Shown here: piece after piece, positions 1 through 5,972 of the stretch
Layout: the number at the start of each line of letters is the position of its first letter
Numbering within the stretch: position 1 is the first letter of the stretch
From: Acidobacteriaceae bacterium
GTDB taxonomy: Bacteria; Acidobacteriota; Terriglobia; Terriglobales; Acidobacteriaceae
Assembly (NCBI GenBank): GCA_003164255.1
Contig: PLST01000455.1
Coordinates: 1 to 8,962, forward strand
Length of the DNA stretch: 8,962 nt
Reading direction: 5' to 3'
Position numbers and translations under genes: made by a program
The notes under the pieces: model-generated
What the model saw: only the letters and a program-made list of their open reading frames with translations
Told to the model about the DNA's origin: nothing
Database searches by the model: none

Positions 1-50
1 GGGTCGAAGTCGATACGGGATGTGATCCTGTTTCCACTGATGAGAAATGC

Positions 51-85
51 AGGGAACAAGGGACCGAGGGAACAAGGGGACGAGG
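51..85. repeat. Short purine-rich tandem repeat (about two 16-nt units)
   Basis: Units at 51-66 and 67-82 share the first 12 bases (AGGGAACAAGGG) and match at 14 of 16 positions; a partial third unit (AGGGG) follows. Similar GGGAAYARGG-type words flank the hairpin repeat near 8400-8505, so this is probably the same class of low-complexity intergenic sequence and not coding DNA. Confidence 0.6.
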
Positions 86-120
86 GGTCGGAGGAAAATT
101 CGAATTGATGTTGGCTCAAT

Positions 121-162
121 CCCCGGTCTCAAAATCGAGACCGGGGGCACCCGGCACCCGGC
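121..162. repeat. Intergenic hairpin repeat, family I, copy A
   Basis: The arm CCCCGGTCTC (121-130) pairs perfectly with GAGACCGGGG (137-146) around a 6-base loop. The tail GCACCCGGC (147-155) follows directly and then the start of what looks like another unit (ACCCGG). Copy B at 1172-1209 has the same layout with paired substitutions in the stem. It lies about 90 bases upstream of the ymdB-like start and may belong to the 3' end of a gene left of the window. There is no T-tract, so it is not a typical intrinsic terminator. Confidence 0.65.
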
Positions 163-238
163 TGGAGCAGGAATCGAAGGGCTAACGCCGCTAACCCCGC
201 AAACACCGCTTCTAGCTAAAAGCTGGGAGCTGGAAGCT

Positions 239-243
239 AGAGG
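239..243 (+). promoter_or_regulatory. Ribosome binding site supporting a TTG start
   Basis: AGAGG at 239-243 ends 6 bases before the TTG at 250. This spacing, together with the conserved N-terminus of the encoded protein beginning right at this codon, supports TTG as the true start. Confidence 0.55.
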
Positions 244-249
244 CTGTTT

Positions 250-1047
250 TTGAACATTCTTTTTGTTGGTGACATCTTCGGCAGCGCGGGGCGCAAGATT
301 GTGCGCGAGCACATTGGCCATGTGATCGCTGCGCATGACGTGGACCTGGTGATCATCAACGCGGAAAACGCGGCGGGGGGCTTTGGCGTGACGCCGCAGA
401 TTGCCGAGGATCTGTTTGACCTGGGCGCGGATGTGCTGACGACCGGCAACCACGTGTGGGACAAGCGCGAGCTGATTGAGTACTTGAGTTCGGTGGGCGC
501 CGACAGCCAGGATCGGCCGCGGCGTGTGATTCGGCCCGCGAATCTGCTGCCCGGGCTGCCCGGCTACGGCGTGTTTGAAGGAGTGACGCGCGGCGGCGTG
601 GAGTTTGCCGTGGTGCAGCTGATGGGGCGCGTGTTCATGAACGGCACCAACGATCCTTTCCACGCCGCCAACGACCTGCTGGCCACGATCAAGGCCAGGG
701 TGATTGTGGTGGACTTTCACGCCGAGGCTACCAGCGAGAAAGTTGCGATGGGCTGGCACCTGGACGGTCGAGTCACCGCCGTGCTCGGGACTCACACGCA
801 CATCCCCACTGCCGATGAGCGGGTGCTGCCGGGCGGCACGGCCTACCTGACCGATGTGGGCATGAGCGGGCCGTATGACAGCATTATCGGAGTGGAAAAG
901 GAACTGGTGCTGCACCGGTTTTTGACGGGCATGCCGGGCAAGTTTGAGGCGGCCAAGGAAAACCCGAAGATGTGCGCGGCGCTGGTGAGCTGCAACGCGG
1001 AAACGGGTCGCGCATCACGGATCCAGCGCATCATGTTGGGGGAATAG
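250..1047 (+). CDS. ymdB: YmdB-like metallophosphoesterase (TIGR00282 family)
   Basis: A 265-residue cytoplasmic metal-dependent phosphoesterase of the calcineurin-like fold. Family members hydrolyse cyclic nucleotides; Bacillus subtilis YmdB is a cyclic-nucleotide phosphodiesterase affecting biofilm and motility decisions. The length matches the family, and every metal-site motif is visible in order: GDIFGS with Asp8, NAEN with Glu39 and Asn40, GNHVWD with Asn67 and the probable proton-donor His68, DFHAEATSEK with His157, and GTHTHIPTAD with His182 and His184. The closing TDVGMSGPYD motif (201-210) is also typical. Translation starts at TTG; the first residues (MNILFVGDIFGS) align with the family start, so no longer form is needed. 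In many bacteria the gene follows rny, but that neighbour is not visible here. It appears to be a single gene, with a hairpin repeat about 125 bases downstream of the stop. The family call is secure; the physiological role in this organism is inferred. Confidence 0.93.
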   Translation: MNILFVGDIFGSAGRKIVREHIGHVIAAHDVDLVIINAENAAGGFGVTPQIAEDLFDLGADVLTTGNHVWDKRELIEYLSSVGADSQDRPRRVIRPANLLPGLPGYGVFEGVTRGGVEFAVVQLMGRVFMNGTNDPFHAANDLLATIKARVIVVDFHAEATSEKVAMGWHLDGRVTAVLGTHTHIPTADERVLPGGTAYLTDVGMSGPYDSIIGVEKELVLHRFLTGMPGKFEAAKENPKMCAALVSCNAETGRASRIQRIMLGE

Positions 1048-1171
1048 CCATGCGCCTCAGTCCCTTTGTCCCGATTTTATGTCTCGTGCCCCATCCACGC
1101 GCAATGTTCCACTGCGGATAGGCGGGACGGAAGAAGCACCCCTCTTTTGATCTCAGTTGGATGAATTCACT

Positions 1172-1209
1172 CCCTGGTCCCCAAAGGCCAGGGACCAGGG
1201 GCACCCGGC
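1172..1209. repeat. Intergenic hairpin repeat, family I, copy B
   Basis: The arm CCCTGGTCCC (1172-1181) pairs perfectly with GGGACCAGGG (1191-1200) around a 9-base loop, followed by GCACCCGGC (1201-1209), the same tail as copy A. Relative to copy A two stem pairs have changed on both sides (C-G to T-A and T-A to C-G), so pairing is kept. It lies between the ymdB-like gene and the next gene on the same strand, where it could act on transcript ends, but no T-tract follows. Confidence 0.65.
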
Positions 1210-1243
1210 GCGTTGGACCTGAGGTCATCCCCGCGAACTTTCT

Positions 1244-1272
1244 TTGCATGATGGGTGGCAGGGATGGATAAT
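1244..1272 (+). promoter_or_regulatory. Candidate sigma-70-type promoter
   Basis: TTGCAT (1244-1249, weak -35) and GATAAT (1267-1272, five of six matches to the -10 consensus) are separated by 17 bases. Transcription would begin near 1279, giving a leader of about 63 bases before the ATG at 1342. It would also place the alternative upstream start at 1255 outside the transcript. Prediction by eye only. Confidence 0.35.
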
Positions 1273-1341
1273 GCCTTTAAATCTGAACCGCAATCTCATA
1301 CGCGAGGCCGCTGTTCTCACGGCGGACTGGGGCTAATTGAT

Positions 1342-1956
1342 ATGAAGCGATTGAGAAGAATGTTGCTTGGGGCGGGCCTGGGACTAGCCGCTGTGGGCTT
1401 GGCGACGCCGGCACTGGGGCAGCAAAACGGAACGCTGGTGGTTGATCTGAAGGCCTACACGTCGAATGCGAAGATGCCGAAGAACGTTCAAAAAGAGTTG
1501 GTGCATGCCGGCATTCATTGGGGTCTGGTCGATAACGCTTTGGTGATCCCCATGGTGAACCAGAAATTTGTGAAAGCGGAAACGCCGTATCTGACGCGAT
1601 TCGGGGAGCAGAAGTCGCTGGAGTTGAAGGCGGGGCGCTACACGATTACCTGCATCGGGTACGAGGTTCGTTCGCGCTCAGGTGACATTGACAAGGTGCT
1701 CTCACAAAATGCCTTCTTCAACAACGACATTATGACCTTTACGGTGCTGCCGGGCAAGATGACGACGCTGGAAATTTCTCCGGTTTACGAGGCGGAGTCA
1801 AAGTGGGTCATGCTGTCGAAGTTCACTATGTTCTTGCCGGATTTGAAGGTGCGGGTGGTGGAACATGGAACGCCGAAGGGAGAAGATGTGGTGATCAGCC
1901 AAAGGACGGCCAAGTCGGTGGCATGGGATGACTATCACGGGCCGCTGAAGTTCTGA
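1342..1956 (+). CDS. Secreted protein of unknown function
   Basis: A 204-residue protein that I do not recognise. The N-terminus is a clear Sec signal: basic residues (Lys2, Arg3, Arg5, Arg6), a hydrophobic core at about 7-22, and a probable cleavage after Ala-Leu-Gly at 24-26, before Gln-Gln. The mature part has alternating hydrophobic residues and two segments of the kind found in small beta-sandwich domains: LELKAGRYTI, and later FTVLPGKMTTLEI. It has one Cys, so no disulfide is expected within the monomer. The frame is open upstream to an ATG at 1255, but those extra 29 residues are polar and would bury the signal peptide, and the candidate promoter lies over that segment; I therefore chose 1342. 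No strong ribosome binding site is seen. Likely periplasmic or extracellular. It has its own spacer on both sides, so an operon with ymdB is doubtful. Confidence 0.75.
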   Translation: MKRLRRMLLGAGLGLAAVGLATPALGQQNGTLVVDLKAYTSNAKMPKNVQKELVHAGIHWGLVDNALVIPMVNQKFVKAETPYLTRFGEQKSLELKAGRYTITCIGYEVRSRSGDIDKVLSQNAFFNNDIMTFTVLPGKMTTLEISPVYEAESKWVMLSKFTMFLPDLKVRVVEHGTPKGEDVVISQRTAKSVAWDDYHGPLKF

Positions 1957-2030
1957 TTGGGACGGTTTTCTGTCTCACGCAGGTTTGCTTCGAACTTGCC
2001 CTGGGTACAGGAACAAACACGTGGCGAGGA

Positions 2031-2060
2031 TGGGGCACCCTGCACCCGGTCTCAAAAACG
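2031..2060. repeat. Permuted or partial family I repeat, copy C
   Basis: GGGGCACCCTGCACCCGG at 2032-2049 matches 144-161 of copy A at 17 of 18 positions. It then continues into CTCAAAA so that 2045-2057 equals 122-134 of copy A over 13 bases. The tail of one unit is thus followed directly by the left arm of the next, but the right arm that would close the hairpin is missing. It sits in the 174-base gap between two convergent genes. Confidence 0.55.
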
Positions 2061-2130
2061 CGGTTGATTGGGACTCGAGCAAGCTTCTAGTCATTGACGC
2101 GAAAACTGTGACTTGCCCGAATTTCGCCGG

Positions 2131-2844
2131 CTACTGGGTTTGTCCGCTGTCGTCGCTCACCATCAGGCTCGACACGTTCACCGGTTCGAAGTCTGCCAGC
2201 GTCAGGCTCTTCAGGCACGTCAAATCGTCGTCGTTCCAGCGCGCATCGGGCGTGCCGATCAGCCCTCCGGAGCTTCCGTTGTCGGCCAGGATGATGCCGT
2301 AATTGCGAAAACCCGTGATGATGATCGCTGCTTGCGGGCTTGTGGCCGCGCATGACGGCGTCGCCACCGACGCCTTCAGCCGGTAGATTTCGCCCGCCGG
2401 CCCGCTCCTGGTGCAGCTTGACGGTGGCGCAGACTGCGAAATCAGGCTTTGCGTCGGAATGGTGTCCCCGCTGCCTTCGCATGTCCCCGCGCCTGCCGTA
2501 TCCGTGGCCGGCCACACCCAGTAATTCAGCATTTGGTTTAGGGTGAATCGGATGGGATGCTGCACGACTCCGTTTGGCGCGGTCGGCGTGCCCGTTCCAA
2601 TCACCTCGTCGGCATTGACCAACAGTGGTGATACGGGCAGTCCCGCGGCATCGCTTGTGCCATTCCCCTGCGGCGTCAGCGCGTTCGAGTTGGCGTTCGA
2701 CCATAGCGCATTCGAGCCAACGGTCCACGCGGTGCCTTTTAAAACCGAATCCCACATCTCGTAGAGCGCGGGGTTGTTTCCGCCGCCCGCCGCCCCGTAG
2801 ACCAGGACATGCAGGTCAGAGCCCTGAACACCGGAATAGGCAGT
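2131..2844 (-). pseudogene. C-terminal part of the frameshifted lipoprotein
   Basis: This stretch encodes 237 residues in the shifted frame, beginning with Thr-Ala-Tyr just after the four-base homopolymer and ending at the TAG at 2131-2133. Its first ATG (2757) has no visible ribosome binding site, so independent translation is unlikely. Conserved-looking segments include SDLHVLVYG, ALYEMWDS, WTVGSNALWSNANSNAL, SDAAGLPVSPLLV, HPIRFTLNQ, YWVWPATD, GEIYRLKAS, RNYGIILADNGSS, DARWNDDDL and FEPVNVSSLMV. A different minus-strand frame over 2087-2755 is also open, but it shows none of these patterns and is a shadow. Confidence 0.7.
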
Positions 2845-3529
2845 CCCCTTCGATGGGAGCGTAGGGCGGAATGGGGGCGGAAGTGAAGTAGGACTGATAC
2901 TGATTGGTCGTCACTGATACATCCGGCTGGTTCGAAGGAACTTCGATGCCCGGGATGCCGTTGGGGAATGGAGCGTTCGACATGTTCCCGAAGAAAGGTT
3001 TGATGGTTTGGTTTTGATCGCCGCTATAGATCGGGGCTGCGGGCGAAGTATCCACGGGCAGGCTGGTTGTGGCCGCGTCCACCCGGTGGTGGAAGATTGA
3101 TGTCGACGGGAAGATGCTTGACATGAACGCATTGCTGCCGTTGATCGAGAAGGTGATGTTCGCCGTGGCTTTTGCACCGGCTGAATCGGTCACGATGATC
3201 CTGGGGATATAGCTGCCCTGGCCGCCGATCATCGGCGCCGTAATCGCGCCGGTGGATGCACTCATCGACATGCCTTCGGGCAGCGTAGGATAGTTGCCGC
3301 TTGAGTCGGTCGAGAAGGTGTAAGGCGGCGTTCCGCCGGTCGCGGTAATGGTGCAGCCCGCATACGCGGTATTCTGCATTCCGCCGGGGCAGGTTGTGGT
3401 GGTGATCGAAATCGCCGAGGGCGGGGTTGTAGGCGGGGTTGTGGTTCCGCTGCTGCTGGCGCTGCCGCCGCAACCGGCGGTGTACAAAGTGCCCACCAGC
3501 AAAAATGCGAACAGGGTCTTATGTCCCAT
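2816..3529 (-). CDS. N-terminal part of the frameshifted lipoprotein
   Basis: As the sequence stands this frame encodes 237 residues. It begins with a lipoprotein signal: Lys4, a hydrophobic stretch 6-16, and the lipobox Thr-Ala-Gly-Cys with Cys20 as the lipidation site. Residues 21-38 are a Ser/Thr/Pro/Gly-rich tether. Residues of about 40-129 form an Ig-like module of the He_PIG kind, with GGTPPYTFS (65-73), LPEGMSMSASTGAITAP (83-99) and a closing strand with TANITFSING. From about 134 the conserved core of the family begins and runs to Gly228. The last nine residues (DCLFRCSGL) are out of frame and do not look like native sequence. The protein should be exported and anchored to a membrane if made. 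Confidence 0.7.
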   Translation of the reverse strand: MGHKTLFAFLLVGTLYTAGCGGSASSSGTTTPPTTPPSAISITTTTCPGGMQNTAYAGCTITATGGTPPYTFSTDSSGNYPTLPEGMSMSASTGAITAPMIGGQGSYIPRIIVTDSAGAKATANITFSINGSNAFMSSIFPSTSIFHHRVDAATTSLPVDTSPAAPIYSGDQNQTIKPFFGNMSNAPFPNGIPGIEVPSNQPDVSVTTNQYQSYFTSAPIPPYAPIEGDCLFRCSGL

Positions 3530-3925
3530 ACACGCCTCTCAACTGATGGTCTCGCGCGTTGCAATAGCTTGCTCCGCGAGTAGATTCCATCATGATAGTT
3601 GGTGGTTGCCTATCCCGAAATGAATTTTTGGTTAGCCCAGCCCGTCCAGGCGAGAGGCTGACAGACCGTCCGAGCCCCTGAGCTGCCGAAACATGGTTGT
3701 TTGACGGGCTCAGGCCGGTCTGGGAAGCGCTGCTTTCATTTCCTGGTCCCTCTGCCGCGGCGGACGAGGGGCCCGGGGCATGCGCACCCGCCCGCTCATC
3801 GCGATACGACTGCGATGAACGGTGCACAGCTTGTCTGATCAAGGAACGGGGCAGGCCTTCTCAGAAGAAACCCGGAGGGCCCGAGCGCCTTGCAATAAAC
3901 TCTTGATGAGAGGACTTGACCCCTT
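3530..3925. other. Divergent spacer between lipoprotein and DUF885 genes
   Basis: These 396 bases separate two divergently transcribed genes and should hold both promoters. I see no convincing -35/-10 pair for either direction. The part near the lipoprotein (3580-3640) is relatively AT-rich. A GAGAGG (3908-3913) lies 12 bases before the DUF885 ATG, a little far for an ideal ribosome binding site. CCTGAGC (3677-3683) and GCTCAGG (3708-3714) are complementary but 24 bases apart. Short open frames here lack ribosome binding sites and family resemblance. Confidence 0.5.
3535..3540 (-). promoter_or_regulatory. Ribosome binding site of the lipoprotein gene
   Basis: On the minus strand GAGAGG lies 5 bases before the ATG at 3529, a strong match in sequence and spacing. 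It fixes the start of the lipoprotein directly before its signal peptide. Confidence 0.65.
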
Positions 3926-5755
3926 ATGCGCTCATCTTTCGCCGCTCCAGCTCGCACTTCGCTTCGTCTGTTCGCTGCTTTCGCATTCGTGGTTCTCGCT
4001 GCCGCGCCTTTGGCGCGGGCGCAGAAGCTGACGGCCAACGCTGCGCCGGCGGCTCCGGTTACGGTTGAGGAGCGGCGCAAGGCCTTGAATGCCCTGTTCC
4101 ACGACTACTGGGAAGACGTGCTCGAGCACAGCCCGGAGTTTGCCTCAACCATCGGCGACAAGCGGTGGAACGACAAGATCAGCGACTACAGCGTGAAGGC
4201 GATCAATGAGGGACTGGAGCGCGAGCAGAACTTCCTCATGAAGCTGGCGGCCATTGATCCGGCCGGGCTGAGCGGCGACGAGAAGACCAGCCGCGAGTTG
4301 CTGCTGAGGCATCTGACCGAGGACGTGGAAGCTGCCGGCTTCAAGGAGTGGGAGATGCCCATCACCCAGATGGACGGCATCTACGACACCTATCCGCAGC
4401 TTGTGACGCAGCTCAGCTTTACGACGGTGAAGGATTACGACGACTGGATTGCGCGGCTCCATGCGATTCCGGATGCGTTTGAGCAGGTGACGAGCGAGAT
4501 GGCGATTGGCGTGGAGGATGGACGCACGCCGCCGAAGTTCCTAATGGAAAAAACGCTCGACGAGGTGCAGGCGCTGGCGACGGCAAAGCCGGAAGACTCG
4601 CCACTCGCGCTGCCGCTGAAGAAGTTTCCGGCCACGATTCCCGCAGCGGAGCAGGAGCGCATCAAAACAGAGATGCTGGCAGCAATTCAAAAGGAAGTGC
4701 TGCCGGCATATGTGAAGTTTGCGCGCTACCTGAAGGTGAGCTACATTCCTGCGTGTCGCGAGGAGCCGGGCATTGGGGCGCTGCCGGATGGAGCAAAGTA
4801 TTACCAGTTTCTGGCGCGGCGTTCGACGACAACGGACATGACGGCGGAGCAGATTCACCAGATCGGCCTGGACGAGGTGAAGAAGGATGAGGCCGAGATG
4901 CTGGCGATTGCCCAGAAGCTCGGCTTCAAGGATTTGGCGAGCTTCAGGGCGAGTTTGAAGACGGACGCGAAATTGAAGGCAACGTCGGCCGATGCGCTGC
5001 TGGCGACTTATCGGGGTTACCTGACGCCGATGCAGGCCAAACTGCCGTCCTTGTTCGGGCATTTGCCGAAGGCCCCGTTTGAAGTGGTGCCGATGCCGGA
5101 TTTTCTTGCGAAGACGGCGCCTCCGGCGTACTACGACGAGGGCTCACCCGATGGGAGCCGGCCGGGGCGGTTGTGGATCAATACCTACAACGCGACGGAC
5201 CGGAATCTGTACGCGGTGGAAGCGATCGCGTATCACGAAGGGATTCCTGGGCATCATCTTCAGTTGTCGATTGCGCACGAGCAAACGGACGTGCCGAGCT
5301 TCAGAAAGTTCAACGAGTACACGGCATTTGTTGAGGGATGGGCGTTGTACACGGAACACCTGGGCAAGGATGCGGGGTTCTATCAAGATCCCAACTCGGA
5401 TTACGGGCGGCTGGAAGCGGATGTGTGGCGCGGGATAAGGCTGGTGGTGGATACGGGCGTGCATTCGCAGCACTGGACGCGACAGCAGATGGTGGACTAT
5501 TTCCACGAACACTCGGCGATTGACGAGACGACCATTCAATCCGAAGTAGACAGGTATATTGGATGGCCGGGCCAGGCGCTGGCGTACAAGGTGGGGCAGT
5601 TGAAGATTCTGGAACTGCGGGCGCGGGCGCAGAAGGCGCTGGGCGACAAGTTTGACATCAAAGCGTTTCACGACACGGTACTGGACTCGGGCGCGTTGCC
5701 GATGGATGTGCTTGAGAAGCGGGTTGATGACTGGATTGCAAGCCAAAAGCCGTAA
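3926..5755 (+). CDS. Secreted DUF885 family protein (zincin-like)
   Basis: A 609-residue protein of the DUF885 family (PF05960), which is common in Acidobacteria and other soil bacteria and resembles metallopeptidases; substrates are not established. A Sec signal is visible: Arg10 and Arg14, a hydrophobic core at about 15-28 and a probable cleavage after Ala-Arg-Ala at 30-32, before Gln33. The diagnostic motif YHEGIPGHHLQ places His437, Glu438, His443 and His444 as likely metal ligands and catalytic residues. About 30 residues later EGWALYTE (470-477) supplies a further Glu, the usual pattern for this family. RLEADVWRGIRLVVDTG and YIGWPGQALAYKVGQ follow, both characteristic of the C-terminal part. 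Length and motif order indicate an intact protein. It is probably a periplasmic or extracellular hydrolase acting on peptides. It is divergent from the lipoprotein gene and separated by 217 bases from the next gene. Confidence 0.92.
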   Translation: MRSSFAAPARTSLRLFAAFAFVVLAAAPLARAQKLTANAAPAAPVTVEERRKALNALFHDYWEDVLEHSPEFASTIGDKRWNDKISDYSVKAINEGLEREQNFLMKLAAIDPAGLSGDEKTSRELLLRHLTEDVEAAGFKEWEMPITQMDGIYDTYPQLVTQLSFTTVKDYDDWIARLHAIPDAFEQVTSEMAIGVEDGRTPPKFLMEKTLDEVQALATAKPEDSPLALPLKKFPATIPAAEQERIKTEMLAAIQKEVLPAYVKFARYLKVSYIPACREEPGIGALPDGAKYYQFLARRSTTTDMTAEQIHQIGLDEVKKDEAEMLAIAQKLGFKDLASFRASLKTDAKLKATSADALLATYRGYLTPMQAKLPSLFGHLPKAPFEVVPMPDFLAKTAPPAYYDEGSPDGSRPGRLWINTYNATDRNLYAVEAIAYHEGIPGHHLQLSIAHEQTDVPSFRKFNEYTAFVEGWALYTEHLGKDAGFYQDPNSDYGRLEADVWRGIRLVVDTGVHSQHWTRQQMVDYFHEHSAIDETTIQSEVDRYIGWPGQALAYKVGQLKILELRARAQKALGDKFDIKAFHDTVLDSGALPMDVLEKRVDDWIASQKP

Positions 5756-5820
5756 CGCCCGCGGGGCACCAAGGGCGCGGCGGGAAGTTGGTCCTTTCCC
5801 ACCTATTCTGCGATGCGACT

Positions 5821-5858
5821 CCACCCCACGGACGAAGACCTGTCCGTGGGGACCCCGG
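5821..5858. repeat. Intergenic hairpin repeat, family II, copy D
   Basis: CCACCCC (5821-5827) opens the element; CCCCACGGAC (5824-5833) pairs perfectly with GTCCGTGGGG (5842-5851) around an 8-base loop, and ACCCCGG closes it. The copy at 8448-8486 on the other strand has the same ends and general layout with a different stem sequence. It lies 65 bases after the DUF885 stop codon. Confidence 0.65.
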
Positions 5859-5872
5859 GCCGCAGATTGGAT

Positions 5873-5884
5873 GGGGCACCCGGC
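5873..5884. repeat. Family I tail motif adjoining the family II hairpin
   Basis: GGGGCACCCGGC at 5873-5884 is identical to the tail found after the family I hairpins (144-155 and 1198-1209). Here it follows a family II hairpin by 14 bases, so the two repeat types occur as a composite. Confidence 0.5.
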
Positions 5885-5959
5885 CACGCCTGACAATAAC
5901 AAGAAATAGAAGCTAAGGCTGGAGAGTGAACGGCAGAGAAGGAAGCGCCGTCACAGAAC

Positions 5960-5966
5960 AAGGAGA
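5960..5966 (+). promoter_or_regulatory. Ribosome binding site supporting a GTG start
   Basis: AAGGAGA at 5960-5966 ends 6 bases before the GTG at 5973. This near-consensus site decides in favour of GTG as the start codon, directly before the signal peptide. Confidence 0.75.
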
Positions 5967-5972
5967 TTCCGG

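Larger units (their letters stand above)
2131..3529 (-). pseudogene. Lipoprotein with Ig-like domain, interrupted by a one-base frameshift
   Basis: Two adjacent minus-strand frames join into one 465-residue protein if a single base is removed from the CCCC run at 2845-2848 (GGGG on the coding strand). The upstream frame runs without a stop to APIEG. After correction, the reading continues as TAYSGVQGSDLHVLVYGAAG and then into the downstream frame. The whole resembles, from memory, a widespread bacterial family of unknown function: an N-terminal Ig-like region, then a core with VPSNQP, PIPPYAPIEG, SDLHVLVY, ALWSNANSNAL, GILLADNGS-like (here GIILADNGS) and DARWNDD motifs. Both halves are otherwise intact and retain the family-like motifs, so the damage is either very recent or a sequencing error in a homopolymer. 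A ribosome binding site (GAGAGG, 3535-3540) ends 5 bases before the ATG. No function can be assigned. Confidence 0.8.

Noticed and set aside
47..253. Open frame of 68 codons on the plus strand
   Set aside because: It runs through a tandem repeat and a hairpin repeat, overlaps the ymdB-like start, and encodes a low-complexity Gly/Arg/Thr-rich sequence with no ribosome binding site.
1216..1226. Palindrome GACCT-G-AGGTC as a possible operator
   Set aside because: Only five base pairs per half with no second copy nearby; too short to support on its own, though its place just upstream of a candidate promoter is noted.
2087..2755. Minus-strand open frame of 222 codons overlapping the lipoprotein 3' half
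   Set aside because: Its product is rich in Arg and His with no family resemblance; the alternative frame continues the upstream lipoprotein after a one-base correction and carries conserved-looking motifs.
3677..3714. Inverted repeat CCTGAGC/GCTCAGG as a possible terminator or regulator site
   Set aside because: Only 7 bp with a 24-base loop and no T-tract; expected by chance in GC-rich sequence.
3697..3906. Small plus-strand frame in the divergent spacer
   Set aside because: No ribosome binding site and no recognisable features; overlapping open frames on both strands suggest chance in GC-rich DNA.
4541..5062. Minus-strand open frame of 173 codons inside the DUF885 gene
   Set aside because: Composition dominated by Arg, Leu and Gln as expected for an antisense shadow; no recognisable domain.
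5763..5770. GGGGCACC as a further repeat copy just after the DUF885 stop
   Set aside because: Only 8 bases match and neither the full tail nor a hairpin is present.
5144..5902. Minus-strand open frame of 252 codons antisense to the DUF885 gene
   Set aside because: A GC-rich shadow: Arg/Val/His-rich, no ribosome binding site, and the plus strand has strong family motifs through the same bases.
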